Source of the DNA: Verrucomicrobiales bacterium
GTDB taxonomy: Bacteria > Verrucomicrobiota > Verrucomicrobiia > Verrucomicrobiales > DEV007
Assembly (NCBI GenBank): GCA_029213005.1
Contig: JARGPI010000011.1
Coordinates: 1 to 64,000 of the forward strand
DNA length: 64,000 nt
Direction: 5' to 3'
A model generated the notes under the pieces. It saw nothing but the letters and a program-made list of their open reading frames with translations. It did not search any database and was not told where the DNA came from. Below are positions 8,317 to 17,232 of the stretch, piece after piece; within the stretch, counting starts at the first letter, position 1; each line of letters opens with the position of its first letter. A program made the position numbers and the translations under genes.

Positions 8317-9944
8317 TCGTAAACAGGCAGAGTTGACGAGGCTGTCGATTTGGTCTCCGGAGTGATCGGCAGCGCTTTGGCACTCGGGTTGATTTCCATC
8401 GGCTCTGGAGTCGCATCTGGAGCAGTAAAATTCTTTCCGATGCCAAAAGGCAGTTTTTCGATCACAACCGCTCCCGGTGCGAGCCACTCGGTTAGCTGGG
8501 CCTTAAATTCTGCTTTTTTAGCGGTAGGCGTCCAGATGTAGGCTGCGAAGCCTCCCAGAAGCGAAAATACGAAAAGGACGACCAACATCCCGACCGTCCC
8601 AAGTCGGCGTTGGGGCCTCGTGGCGCTCTTTAACTTGATATTCGAAAACGTTATCGGATCAGGAACCGGAGTGACCGGCTCTGCCACGGCTGATGGCGAT
8701 GGCGCGGACGGTTCAAAAGACGGTGGATCGGAAATCACTGCGGGAGCCGGCTCTGACGTTAAAAAACTTCGCAAACTTTCGGTGTCCTCTTCCACGGGTG
8801 GCTTTTCTTCAAAAGGGCTCTTCATCTCAGGAACCGGAGATTCCTCCACCGGTGCAGGAGAACTGAATTGATTTGCGGGAGCTGCTTTTGCTTCTCCTCC
8901 GGGAGGTCGACCGAACGGATTTTCAGCTACCGGTTGAGAAGAAGGTGGCGGTGCCGCTTCAAACCTCTCAGGCTGAAACGATGGAGGCGCGGCATCCTCC
9001 TCCTGCACATCCTGTGGAAACGATGTGACCGGTTCTGGCTCAGGTTCAGGTTCCTCAACGGAAAAGGGGTCAGGCTCGGAATCAACCGGACTCGAGAACG
9101 GTGATGCCTGGCCAATGGCAGTTCCTACAGACCCTCCCACAGGGACAAATGCAGGGCGCTCCGGAATCTCCTGTTTCGGTTTTCGAGGATTTAGCGGCGA
9201 CTCATCTTCCCCAACCGGGAAAAGGTCCTCGCTCTGCGGCTTTGCGGGAGGCTTGAATTCCGGAGGTGCTTTGTCAGCCGGTTCCGGAGGCGCGGGATTG
9301 CTCGCCGGAGCCACAAACTGATTTTTCTGAAGTTGAGAAGTGTTCGAAGCGGCAAACGGAGAAGAATCGGACTCTGCCTCGGACTCAGGCTCCCCGGTCT
9401 TTGTTACGGCCTCACTGAAGCCCCATAAAGATTGGGCGGGAGCTTTCGCAGACGGCTCGATCGGATCCTCAATTTTTGAGGGCGCGGCAAACCCCGGATT
9501 CTCCGGTAGAAAAGAAGGTGGAGGATCAAACGCCTCCGTAGCTGCAGGCGTTTCCGTGGCTGCAGGTGGCGCTATTTCTTCCTCAGGCGTCTCCACAGGT
9601 GTCACCTTAGGCTCTTTAACTGGATCGGCCACAGGTCCACCCAAGCCTCCGAAACCCGTTTTTCCCGGGGCTGGAGGTTCTTCAGGAGCTTTTTGCGGAG
9701 CTACCACTTCAGCATCCGGAGCCGCAGTTTTCTCATCGAGTGGCTTTTTCGTGTAGACCGCCTCGAACTTTCCGGGAGCGGTTTCCGCACCCATGATTTC
9801 GGTCTGACAGGAAACGCAATTCCCTTTAACACCGAGAAATTGATAGGCAATACGAAGCAGGTGTCCACATGCCGGACAGGCAAGGACGATTGGCGTCTCC
9901 CTGTTTGGGGGAGATACCGAATTGTCATTTGGAGTCGGATTCAT
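8313..9944 (-). CDS. zinc-ribbon, Pro/Glu-rich disordered protein with C-terminal membrane helix
   Basis: The 543 residues begin with a CxxC-x20-CxxC zinc ribbon (ACPACGHLL to GNCVSCQ, about residues 20-47). About 390 residues of proline-, glutamate- and serine-rich low-complexity sequence follow. One transmembrane helix (LVVLFVFSLLGGFAAYIW, about 450-470) and a 70-residue tail close the protein. It lies 20 bp downstream of a larger protein with the same plan, so the two appear to be paralogues in one operon. The long acidic linker suggests a tether or scaffold; no function can be assigned. Confidence 0.75.
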   Translation of the reverse strand: MNPTPNDNSVSPPNRETPIVLACPACGHLLRIAYQFLGVKGNCVSCQTEIMGAETAPGKFEAVYTKKPLDEKTAAPDAEVVAPQKAPEEPPAPGKTGFGGLGGPVADPVKEPKVTPVETPEEEIAPPAATETPAATEAFDPPPSFLPENPGFAAPSKIEDPIEPSAKAPAQSLWGFSEAVTKTGEPESEAESDSSPFAASNTSQLQKNQFVAPASNPAPPEPADKAPPEFKPPAKPQSEDLFPVGEDESPLNPRKPKQEIPERPAFVPVGGSVGTAIGQASPFSSPVDSEPDPFSVEEPEPEPEPVTSFPQDVQEEDAAPPSFQPERFEAAPPPSSQPVAENPFGRPPGGEAKAAPANQFSSPAPVEESPVPEMKSPFEEKPPVEEDTESLRSFLTSEPAPAVISDPPSFEPSAPSPSAVAEPVTPVPDPITFSNIKLKSATRPQRRLGTVGMLVVLFVFSLLGGFAAYIWTPTAKKAEFKAQLTEWLAPGAVVIEKLPFGIGKNFTAPDATPEPMEINPSAKALPITPETKSTASSTLPVYD

Positions 9945-9964
9945 CTACGCTTTCTGAATGGCTC

Positions 9965-12793
9965 CTACTTTACAGACTTGGCATTCTGGTCTGATTTACC
10001 TGCCGAATACACTTTTGCTTTACCTATATAATCATCCACCGGAACAAAAAATGCCGCAATGCTCGCTCCGGAAACGGTTCCGATCACAATCAGTAAAAGA
10101 ATGATTATCGTGTTGCTGAGACGCTTTGAATTAACAGGCTGAGCAGCCTTCGCAAAGGTATTCTGCATGGAAACACCCGCGGTCTCGAATCTCTGCGAGT
10201 TATAGGCAGGTGAGGATTCACGGAAAGACTCCTCACTCGTTTCGATAGCCTTAAAAGGGTCGACTATCTCTTCGAGTTCCACCTCATTTTCAGATTCCGT
10301 TTTTTTTTCCCCGGCAAGGGGATCACTTTTTTCTTCTCCGTCCACCGGTATTCCGAAGGGTGAATTCGCAGTAAAGAGGGATTTTGAATCGGACTGCGCC
10401 TCATCATCCCATGGTAAAGGAGTGCTTTCGGAGTCGTCGGAATCTTTAGCAGAAATCTTTTCCTCAGAGGTCGATTCCTCTTTTGGTTCGGCATCTCCCC
10501 AGGGAGTTGGTATATCGCCAAACGGAGAAACGGCCTGAGCTTCATCGTCGGAATCCGAGGTGGTCTCTTCCGGCTTGTTGTCGACCCATGGGGAAGGAAT
10601 TTCCCCAAACAGGTTGCTGGAACTTTCTTTTTCAGAACTTTCCACGGCTTCATCCTTGGTTAGAGAGCTGAAACCATCGTCGGCCGGAACCGGTGGTGGT
10701 GTATCGCCTGCCGGCTTTTCAGCACTAATTTTCGCATCCGGTGTCAGAGGCTCAAATAAAGATGACTGATTTGGTAGTTCAGCAAACAGGTTGGTGGCAG
10801 AGTCGATCGGGAACGGAGAGGAATCTCCATCGGTATCACTCTTAAATATATCTTTGGGCAGTGGTGGAGGAGTGTCAGAAACGTCCTCATCATCATTCAG
10901 TTTCCACAGCGCCAGGGAATCTTCGAGCCCTTTGTGTGGCTTGGCATTGGAGGCTGGCAGTTCAACTTCCAGCTCCGGCGTTGCCCAGGGATCTTCCTGA
11001 GAGACGGCGGAATCGCTAAAAGGGTCTTCTTCCTCTTCAGGTAGTGAATGCTCAACCACTTCCAATTCGACTACCTCGACTTCCGGCTCGGTCGCGACGT
11101 CTTCGGCAGTATCTTCCGTAGCTGGATTGATTAAAGTTTGAACCTCCGCGATGGGCACTTCAGTTACGCTTTCTTCAGAAACGGTATCTGTTTCCACCTC
11201 GGCGATAGCTTCTTCAGTTTCCCCGTCACTTTCAGGTTCCTGAACCCGAATCACGGCAATCTCGCCGGTATCAAATTTGTGGGCAACAATCGGAACGCTG
11301 CATTCGACGCAGGCGCCCTGCACTCCGATCAAACTGTTATTGATCGTCAATTCAGCCTGACAGGACGGGCACTTCAGATCGATCAGCTCTTCGTCGTCAA
11401 CCACAGCTTCAGCCAGCTCTTCGCTCTCTGTTTCCGCTGCGGGCTCAACTTCAGCTCCAGTCGGTTCACTGATTTCCTCAGCGAGTTCAACTTCAGGTTT
11501 GATTACTGACTCAACAGGGTTGGAATCAACAGGGTTGGAGACAACAACTTCTTCCCGGGCGGTCTCAGTCGTATCGATTTCTTCTTTCTCACGGCTTTCG
11601 ACTACTACTTCTTCAGGAGTTTCGGTAACCTTGCTTTCCGGTTCGGCTATGACTTTTGTCTCTTCGACGACCAGTTCGGGAGTTTCGGCAAATGCATCTT
11701 CCGGGAAGAGACTCTCCGTTTCGTCCTCAAAAAGATCATCGCTCTCGACGTCTTCGAATTCACTGTCGTCGATAGCATCAAATGATTCTTCGATCTCTGC
11801 GGCGGACGATTTTGCGGATTCATCTTCTGCATCGAGCATCTTTTTGAACTCGTTGAAAAGATCTTCCAATGTTTCTTCTCCCGGTTCAGCATCGGACTGA
11901 CTCAGGTTTTCGATACCGACGATTTCCTCATCGCTCTCGTTTTCCACTTCAGCATCTTCACTGGTGTGGGGAGCGATTTCGATATTCGCTTCGGGTTCCG
12001 CGATGGCAGCGACCTCTTCGGGCTCCTCTTCTTTAACCCGGACGATTGCGACAACGCCGTCATCAAATTCCTTCGCAACAATCTGGGTTTCGCAATAAAT
12101 GCAGGCTCCCTCAATGCCGATGTGAGCGCGCTGGAGACTCAATTTTTTATCGCAGGAAGGACAGGCCAGATCCAGAGGTTCCGTTGGATCCGGTTTGGCA
12201 TCAACAACAGCGTCCTCAACCGTGGCTTCATCAACGACAACTTCATCAACGACAACTTCATCAACAGCAACTTCTTCAACAGCAACTTCTTCAATAGTCA
12301 CCTCATCAACAACGACCTCTTCGACGATCTCCTCTTCAACAACGACTGGTTCCCGGCTCTGTTCCTGAGCAAATGACGAGACATCTTCGATCCGGGATGC
12401 GGCAACGTCACTGATTTCGATTGGCTTCGCCTCGATTTCCGGCTCTGGTTGAGCGGGCACCTCCGCTTCAACGGGCGCTTCTTCCAAATCCAAAGGCTCG
12501 GAAATTTCCTCGTCAGCAACAGCCGCGAGCGGCTCTTCTTCTTCCACAACTGCCTCCACGGCGACTTCTTCGACAGTTTCTTCGCATTTTGGAGCTTCAG
12601 ACTCGTCATTCTCTACAATCGCGTCCTCTACGGGAGATTCTTCAACCTTCGACTCTACTGGACTCAAAATTACCGGCTCATCATCAAACATGTCGAATTC
12701 ATCCAAGTCAGCGAAACCCAGCGATCCAAGAAGTTGCCCTCGCCCTGGTTTGATTTCAGCCTCAGATGTGGTGCCGTCGTTTTTAGAATCCAT
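9965..12793 (-). CDS. large acidic protein with two zinc ribbons and C-terminal membrane helix
   Basis: This 942-residue protein is extremely rich in Glu, Asp, Val and Ser. Two similar zinc ribbons are embedded in it: DLACPSCDKKLS to CIYCETQIV near residues 205-237, and DLKCPSCQAELT to CVECSVPIV near 473-505. They resemble the ribbon of the downstream gene. A single hydrophobic helix (NTIIILLLIVIGTVSGASIA, about 893-915) lies just before the C-terminus. Residues about 155-190 are pentapeptide repeats of the type VxEVV, encoded by a 15-bp tandem repeat. The layout suggests a membrane-tethered disordered scaffold; the function is unknown. The AT-rich 105-bp upstream gap is shared with a divergent lipoprotein gene. 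Confidence 0.75.
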   Translation of the reverse strand: MDSKNDGTTSEAEIKPGRGQLLGSLGFADLDEFDMFDDEPVILSPVESKVEESPVEDAIVENDESEAPKCEETVEEVAVEAVVEEEEPLAAVADEEISEPLDLEEAPVEAEVPAQPEPEIEAKPIEISDVAASRIEDVSSFAQEQSREPVVVEEEIVEEVVVDEVTIEEVAVEEVAVDEVVVDEVVVDEATVEDAVVDAKPDPTEPLDLACPSCDKKLSLQRAHIGIEGACIYCETQIVAKEFDDGVVAIVRVKEEEPEEVAAIAEPEANIEIAPHTSEDAEVENESDEEIVGIENLSQSDAEPGEETLEDLFNEFKKMLDAEDESAKSSAAEIEESFDAIDDSEFEDVESDDLFEDETESLFPEDAFAETPELVVEETKVIAEPESKVTETPEEVVVESREKEEIDTTETAREEVVVSNPVDSNPVESVIKPEVELAEEISEPTGAEVEPAAETESEELAEAVVDDEELIDLKCPSCQAELTINNSLIGVQGACVECSVPIVAHKFDTGEIAVIRVQEPESDGETEEAIAEVETDTVSEESVTEVPIAEVQTLINPATEDTAEDVATEPEVEVVELEVVEHSLPEEEEDPFSDSAVSQEDPWATPELEVELPASNAKPHKGLEDSLALWKLNDDEDVSDTPPPLPKDIFKSDTDGDSSPFPIDSATNLFAELPNQSSLFEPLTPDAKISAEKPAGDTPPPVPADDGFSSLTKDEAVESSEKESSSNLFGEIPSPWVDNKPEETTSDSDDEAQAVSPFGDIPTPWGDAEPKEESTSEEKISAKDSDDSESTPLPWDDEAQSDSKSLFTANSPFGIPVDGEEKSDPLAGEKKTESENEVELEEIVDPFKAIETSEESFRESSPAYNSQRFETAGVSMQNTFAKAAQPVNSKRLSNTIIILLLIVIGTVSGASIAAFFVPVDDYIGKAKVYSAGKSDQNAKSVK
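12226..12330. repeat. 15-bp tandem repeat inside the acidic protein gene
   Basis: Seven 15-bp units run head to tail. The first two are identical (CTTCATCAACGACAA), the next three differ at a few bases, and the last two are degenerate. On the coding (minus) strand they encode the pentad V-[DE]-E-[VA]-[VAT]. The array keeps frame, so copy-number change would lengthen or shorten the linker without breaking the protein. Confidence 0.85.
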
Positions 12794-12897
12794 AATGAAA
12801 CGTAAATAAATTTACGGAAATAATAATAAACATAATATTTTATAAAATATCTTCAACGTCAATTTGATTTTTTATATTTCTTAACGAAACTGAGCTC

Positions 12898-13725
12898 ATG
12901 AATCGCCTTTTTTTAACATTTTCAGGATTTTTGGCTGTTTTTGCGATTTTGGGATGCGCCTCTGTTGAATCCACCGCCGGTAATGACCTCGCGGCGAGAG
13001 GGCGAGTCACTTTATCCGAGCAGGACAAGGCCGCTATTGGACGCAAAATCTGGCAAAACGAATGCGGCGGAACCGTCGCAGGTCTGACGAGCTGGAATCA
13101 GGGCGAGGATTTCCCCTCTCTCGGAATCGGACATTTTATCTGGTATGTGAAAGGGAGACCCGGTCCGTTCGACGAAAGTTTTCCCAGAATGATTGATTAT
13201 CTCGTTCTAAACGGCGTGAAAGTTCCCGCCTGGATCGATAACGCACCGGGAAGTCCCTGGACCTCGCGCAGTCAGTTCCTTGCGGAGAAAAACTCCCGAC
13301 AGATGAACGAGCTCCGTAATCTGCTCGCCAATACCGTGAGCCATCAAACCGGCTTTATCGTGCAGCGCCTCGAAAACTCGCTTCCTAAAATGATGAACGC
13401 AACCAATCAGGCAGATCGCCGCCGGCTCGAATCCAACTTTTACAAAGTAGCCGGAACCCGGGCCGGAGTTTATGCCCTGATCGACTATGTGAACTTCAAA
13501 GGAGAAGGCATCAAAGAATCCGAAAGTTACAATGGTCAAGGCTGGGGACTTAGAGACGTGCTCCTCGAAATGGGCCCGATAAGTGGTCCTGCCAATTACG
13601 AATTCAGCGAAGCGGCGAAGCGGACGCTTCAGCGCCGAGTCAGAAATGCCCCTCCCTCACGAGGCGAAAATCGCTGGCTTAACGGTTGGATGAATCGCTG
13701 CGAAGGTTACAAAAAAGGCGTCTAA
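12898..13725 (+). CDS. lipoprotein, putative lysozyme-like domain
   Basis: The 275-residue protein has a lipoprotein signal ending in a lipobox (AILGCAS, Cys about 19), so the mature protein is lipid-anchored. The segment IWQNECGGTVAGLTSWNQGE and then the stretch SLGIGHFIWY match a conserved bacterial hypothetical family I recall. An acidic residue followed by a glycine-rich turn and a GIGH motif recalls lysozyme-like folds, but this is only an inference. The start ATG follows a GAGCTC sequence that could serve as ribosome-binding site. Peptidoglycan remodelling is possible; an uncharacterised lipoprotein is the safe label. Confidence 0.6.
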   Translation: MNRLFLTFSGFLAVFAILGCASVESTAGNDLAARGRVTLSEQDKAAIGRKIWQNECGGTVAGLTSWNQGEDFPSLGIGHFIWYVKGRPGPFDESFPRMIDYLVLNGVKVPAWIDNAPGSPWTSRSQFLAEKNSRQMNELRNLLANTVSHQTGFIVQRLENSLPKMMNATNQADRRRLESNFYKVAGTRAGVYALIDYVNFKGEGIKESESYNGQGWGLRDVLLEMGPISGPANYEFSEAAKRTLQRRVRNAPPSRGENRWLNGWMNRCEGYKKGV

Positions 13726-13794
13726 CCTCATTTTCCCTCTTTCCTTCACGACGGAAAGGCGTACAGGTATGCGACATTTAAATTACGCTGAATT

Positions 13795-14220
13795 ATGTCC
13801 AAAGAACGCTCACTAATCCTGCTCAAACCTGACACCGTAACGAAAAAGAACTGCGGTGAAGTTATCAAACGATTCGAAGAAGCCGGTTTTGATATTCGTG
13901 GCTGCAAGATGATGGCTTTGACCAACGAACTCCTGACCGAGCACTACAGCCATGTCGCGGATAAGCCATTCTTCCCTGAAATCGTTTCCTTTATGCAGTC
14001 GAGCCCGGTTATCGCCATGGTTCTCGAAGGCGACGACGCGATCAGCAAGATCCGCGATATGCTCGGGCCAACCAACTCAAAGGAAGCTCCGGAAGGAACG
14101 ATTCGCGGCGACCTCGGTGATGATATGATGATCAACGTCTGTCACGCTTCTGATTCTCCTGAAAACGGCGAGATCGAAGTCGCCAGATTTTTCGACGCAT
14201 CCGAGATTTTCGAATACTAG
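13795..14220 (+). CDS. ndk: nucleoside diphosphate kinase
   Basis: NDK transfers the gamma-phosphate between nucleoside triphosphates and diphosphates through a phosphohistidine. The 141-residue length is standard. The start ERSLILLKPDTV and the active-site stretch NVCHASDSPE (His about 117) are diagnostic; most relatives have NxxHGSDS here. The segment PVIAMVLEGDDAISKIRDMLGPT is also typical. A strong intrinsic terminator begins 31 bp after the stop codon. Confidence 0.95.
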   Translation: MSKERSLILLKPDTVTKKNCGEVIKRFEEAGFDIRGCKMMALTNELLTEHYSHVADKPFFPEIVSFMQSSPVIAMVLEGDDAISKIRDMLGPTNSKEAPEGTIRGDLGDDMMINVCHASDSPENGEIEVARFFDASEIFEY

Positions 14221-14250
14221 GATTTTTCTCCAAACACAGATTTACCGGAA

Positions 14251-14278
14251 AGGGCGACTGCGAAGTCGCCCTTTTTTT
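14251..14278 (+). terminator. intrinsic terminator of ndk
   Basis: A perfect stem AGGGCGACT / AGTCGCCCT with a GCGA loop is followed by seven T. The stop codon of the convergent TPR gene (TTA on this strand, 14277-14279) lies inside the T-run. Confidence 0.9.
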
Positions 14279-15335
14279 ATGGCTCCACCGAACCCTGCCG
14301 CTCTTTGAAATCCTCGATATAGAATTTCAGCGGAATCAGTGACAGCAAAAGCGCAAATGCTAACAGAAATCCGGCGGCTTTTGCGTTTCGAACAAAACGG
14401 GCCTTGGATGAATCGCTCGATTTGTAAAAGTAGAAAGCATCCCTCTTTTTCAGTAATTTGGTGAAGCTTTTAGAATCGCTCTCGTCGACATAGCTCAGGG
14501 CAAGCTGAGTGACCTGCCATGCCTCATGCAGAGTATATCTGTATGCCACAAAATTAGACAGTTCGAAGAGGAGCCTCGCCACTATCGGATCCGGCGATTT
14601 TACCAACTGAACCCGCTCCCGAAGTTGATACCGTAATGCTTTGAAAATTTCGGCCTGCCGCTCCGGATCCTCACGAAGCCTTGATGACATCGCAGGCTTT
14701 TTCCCGCGTCCGAACTCCACATCAATTATGGAATGTTCGTCCAACCACTCCGGGTCGCCACTCAGCCCGATCTTCGCTTTCAATATAGCGATGTGAAGCC
14801 ACTCCGTCCCCTCGTGCGATCCCTCGTGGAGCCCGACCGATCGTTCAATCCATTCCAGAGCCTCGTGATTATTACCGACTAGCTCATAGCAAGTGCCCAG
14901 ATTCGCTGCGATCGGATACTCTTCAGGGTATTGCCCGATTAAGTCCTCGAATAAATCGAGGGCCTCCCTCGATTTGTTATTGTGCATCAGCGCAACGCCA
15001 TAGTTCGATCGATCCCGGTAGTCCTTGGTTTTTTGGTATCTCTCCAACAGACGCGCCTCGTCCTTCTTCCATTTTTTGTTCAGGTTGCGGTGATATTCAG
15101 AACTGTAGTCCAGGTATGAAAGAGCCAACTTATCGGCACCATATACGATACCGCCTTCGAGTCGGGTATCTTCCAGAGAGTGATGGTGGTTATAAAAGTT
15201 AGCGCACCCCAGAAAGAGAGGCATCGAATCCTGCGCCACAGCTCCCCCGGAAAATAGCCCCCAACTGAAGAAAATCAATAGACCGGGGATAGAGAAACCG
15301 AACCGATGACCGATGTGACATTTCTCTGACCGCAT
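14277..15335 (-). CDS. exported TPR-repeat protein with C-terminal membrane helix
   Basis: The protein has 352 residues from the ATG at 15335; a longer frame would need a TTG at 15362. It has a signal peptide (hydrophobic core about residues 15-30, likely cleavage after AVA). Tetratricopeptide-like repeats occupy about residues 95-190 (SNYGVALMHNNKSREALDLF, AANLGTCYELVGNNHEALEW). A transmembrane helix follows near the C-terminus (AAGFLLAFALLLSLIPLKFY). TPR arrays mediate protein interactions. It lies 45 bp downstream of the M50 protease gene on the same strand. Confidence 0.65.
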   Translation of the reverse strand: MRSEKCHIGHRFGFSIPGLLIFFSWGLFSGGAVAQDSMPLFLGCANFYNHHHSLEDTRLEGGIVYGADKLALSYLDYSSEYHRNLNKKWKKDEARLLERYQKTKDYRDRSNYGVALMHNNKSREALDLFEDLIGQYPEEYPIAANLGTCYELVGNNHEALEWIERSVGLHEGSHEGTEWLHIAILKAKIGLSGDPEWLDEHSIIDVEFGRGKKPAMSSRLREDPERQAEIFKALRYQLRERVQLVKSPDPIVARLLFELSNFVAYRYTLHEAWQVTQLALSYVDESDSKSFTKLLKKRDAFYFYKSSDSSKARFVRNAKAAGFLLAFALLLSLIPLKFYIEDFKERQGSVEP

Positions 15336-15380
15336 CAGAAAACCATTTGTCACATCGACCAAAAGTCAAATCCCGGCGAA

Positions 15381-16028
15381 CTAGAAGAAACGGGTCGGAC
15401 GACCACCCTGGGACCGCTGCCAGTTCTGGAAAGCCAGCATTCCGAAAAGGATCGCCATCCATAAACTGTTCATAAAAATCAATCCGTAAGCGGCAACCGC
15501 TCCGGCGACAACCATCCCGACGATCGGAACAATCGATGGCTTCTTATTCGACATATAGGCGGCGAATATTTGACCTCCATCCAGCGGGTAAACTGGAAGC
15601 AAATTGATGATCGCCCAGCCAATGTTGACCCACAGCATCTGGGCGATAAAAAATCCCACCATCGGGTGAGCTACCCCGAACATTTTGAATCCGAAATATA
15701 CAATTCCGCCAAGAATAAAACTCGCCAGTGGTCCGGCGAAAGAAACAAACATCTGCTCCTGACGGGTGAAATTTCCCGGCCCGGCGCAATAACCACCAAA
15801 GCCGTGCAGCACGATCTCCGAATACGGCTCCCTGAATTTCTTCCGGGCAAAGGCGTGCCCAAATTCGTGCCACAAGATCGAAAAGAATACGACGCCCACC
15901 CAAATCATCATCATGATGATGCCTTCCTGGCCCGGAACTTTGAGCAGGTTCATCCCGAGCACGCCGCAGATCAGCCAGAACATCCACTCGATCCGAACGG
16001 GATAGCCTAAAAGTCGAAAATTAATCAT
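15381..16028 (-). CDS. M50-family (site-2-protease-like) membrane zinc protease
   Basis: This 215-residue polytopic protein carries the intramembrane metalloprotease signatures: HEFGHAFARKKF (HExxH, about residues 55-66) and NLLPVYPLDGGQIFAAY (the distal NPxxPxDGG-type motif, about 140-156). Five or so hydrophobic segments surround them. Such small M50B proteins cleave membrane-embedded substrates; the target is not evident. There is no PDZ or CBS domain. The ATG start is unambiguous, and a dyad repeat lies about 50 bp upstream. Confidence 0.85.
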   Translation of the reverse strand: MINFRLLGYPVRIEWMFWLICGVLGMNLLKVPGQEGIIMMMIWVGVVFFSILWHEFGHAFARKKFREPYSEIVLHGFGGYCAGPGNFTRQEQMFVSFAGPLASFILGGIVYFGFKMFGVAHPMVGFFIAQMLWVNIGWAIINLLPVYPLDGGQIFAAYMSNKKPSIVPIVGMVVAGAVAAYGLIFMNSLWMAILFGMLAFQNWQRSQGGRPTRFF

Positions 16029-16078
16029 GCGCGTATTGTGTCACAGCTTTCGTAAAATCACAGCCAGTCAGTTACCAA

Positions 16079-16117
16079 ATTGTACAGGGTACAGTCGCGG
16101 ACTGTACCCTGTACAAT
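16079..16117. repeat. 22-bp-phased TGTAC dyad pair, site 2
   Basis: Dyads at 16081-16093 and 16103-16115 have centres 22 bp apart in opposite orientation. Together they form an 18-bp-arm perfect inverted repeat around a GCG centre, so this copy could also fold as one long hairpin. It lies between two minus-strand genes. Confidence 0.92.
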
Positions 16118-16139
16118 CAGCCCCTAAGCAGTGCCGGGC

Positions 16140-16379
16140 CTAGTCCATGCCGTGTTCTGCCACCTTTTTCATCTGCTGAATTTTCCCGACAGAGAGAATC
16201 GATCCAATGATCGCACCGAGAATCGCACCGGCCGGAACCGCGAAAATCGGAACAAAGGATAAAGCGATTCCGTTTTGCGGATCAATTTGAGCAATTCCGA
16301 AGGGAATCAAAAAACCTAAAACCGCTCCGACCATTGCTCCAACTACGATCCCGATGACAACGACTAATGTGTATTTCAT
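16140..16379 (-). CDS. small two-helix membrane protein
   Basis: The 79-residue protein starts at the ATG at 16379 (the frame extends to a TTG at 16400). Two long hydrophobic segments are separated by a short polar loop, and the tail is charged (KIQQMKKVAEHGMD). Both helices contain glycine-rich patterns (GAMVGAVLG, GAILGAIIGSILS) of the kind that favour tight helix packing. No family is recognised. It lies downstream of the deacetylase gene on the same strand with a gap of about 90 bp. Confidence 0.6.
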   Translation of the reverse strand: MKYTLVVVIGIVVGAMVGAVLGFLIPFGIAQIDPQNGIALSFVPIFAVPAGAILGAIIGSILSVGKIQQMKKVAEHGMD

Positions 16380-16470
16380 ATAAGGATAAAGACGAACCAA
16401 ACAGCGATCCAGTCGATTCCAGAGAAATAAACCATCGATTAAAACGATGGCAATATCGACCAGTCCCCGA

Positions 16471-17232
16471 TCACTTTCCGGACAGCAATTCGGGGACGCT
16501 TACGATTTGATAATTCTTTGCGCGAAGCTCTTCGATCAAAGGACCGAGCTGATGATAAAACTTATCGGTTCGCTTAGGGCCAACCCCGAGATGTATCAAC
16601 ATGAGGTGACCGTTCAGACCGTTTTCTCTCAAAGCCTCCGCCCGGATGAAACTCATAATTTGAGCAGAGCTGTAGTAATGACTCATCGAGGGATCGGTGT
16701 AGTCACCGTTGGTTCGGGTTCCGGGAGTGTAGTTGAACAAAGTGAGTCCGTATTCTTTTGCCCACTTTACAATCGTCTGGTTATAAGCCTCGTAAGGCGG
16801 AATAAAAAACGGGGCATCACTCTTTTTGATACCGAACTTCGCCAACTCCGCGAAATTTTTATCGAGGTCGGCCACAAAGGCGCGTTGAGAAATCAGAGTC
16901 CCAGTGGAGGAGAACGACTTCACATACTTTGGGTGATTATCGGAATGAGCGCCGACGTAGTGCCCTTCTTTGACCATCCGGAGAATCCCGGCTTTGTGAG
17001 ATGAGTTGCGAAGGTAGTTACCAGTCAGGAAAAAACTGCCGCGAACTTTTTTCTCTTTCAATACATCCAATATATATTCGGCTCCCTCGCCGTGGTAACC
17101 ACCCGTGAAAACAAACGAAACCGCGCGGTTTTTGGTATGGCCCCGGGTAATCCCCCCTTTGTAATAGATCGGTCCGGCCAGAGCCGGGAGGCTGAGCAGT
17201 AACATTAGTAAAAGACAGAACTGCGTTCTCAT
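16471..17232 (-). CDS. NodB-like polysaccharide deacetylase, divergent active site
   Basis: The 253-residue protein has a signal peptide (ending around LPALAG) and a carbohydrate esterase 4 fold: SFVFTGGYHGEGAEYILD, GSFFLTGNYLR, then GHYVGAHSDNHPKYV. The His pair of the metal site (HSDNH) is kept. The canonical TFDDG motif reads VFTGG, so the catalytic-base and metal-binding Asp residues are replaced. I recall similar FTG variants in Bacteroidetes, so this may be a known divergent subgroup. The start overlaps the ribF stop by 4 bp (ATGA), implying coupling. Confidence 0.8.
   Translation of the reverse strand: MRTQFCLLLMLLLSLPALAGPIYYKGGITRGHTKNRAVSFVFTGGYHGEGAEYILDVLKEKKVRGSFFLTGNYLRNSSHKAGILRMVKEGHYVGAHSDNHPKYVKSFSSTGTLISQRAFVADLDKNFAELAKFGIKKSDAPFFIPPYEAYNQTIVKWAKEYGLTLFNYTPGTRTNGDYTDPSMSHYYSSAQIMSFIRAEALRENGLNGHLMLIHLGVGPKRTDKFYHQLGPLIEELRAKNYQIVSVPELLSGK

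Noticed and set aside
9025..9756. Long Gly/Ser-rich plus-strand frames opposite the proline-rich gene
   Set aside because: These are antisense shadows of the Pro/Glu-rich coding sequence, which yields stop-free complementary frames.
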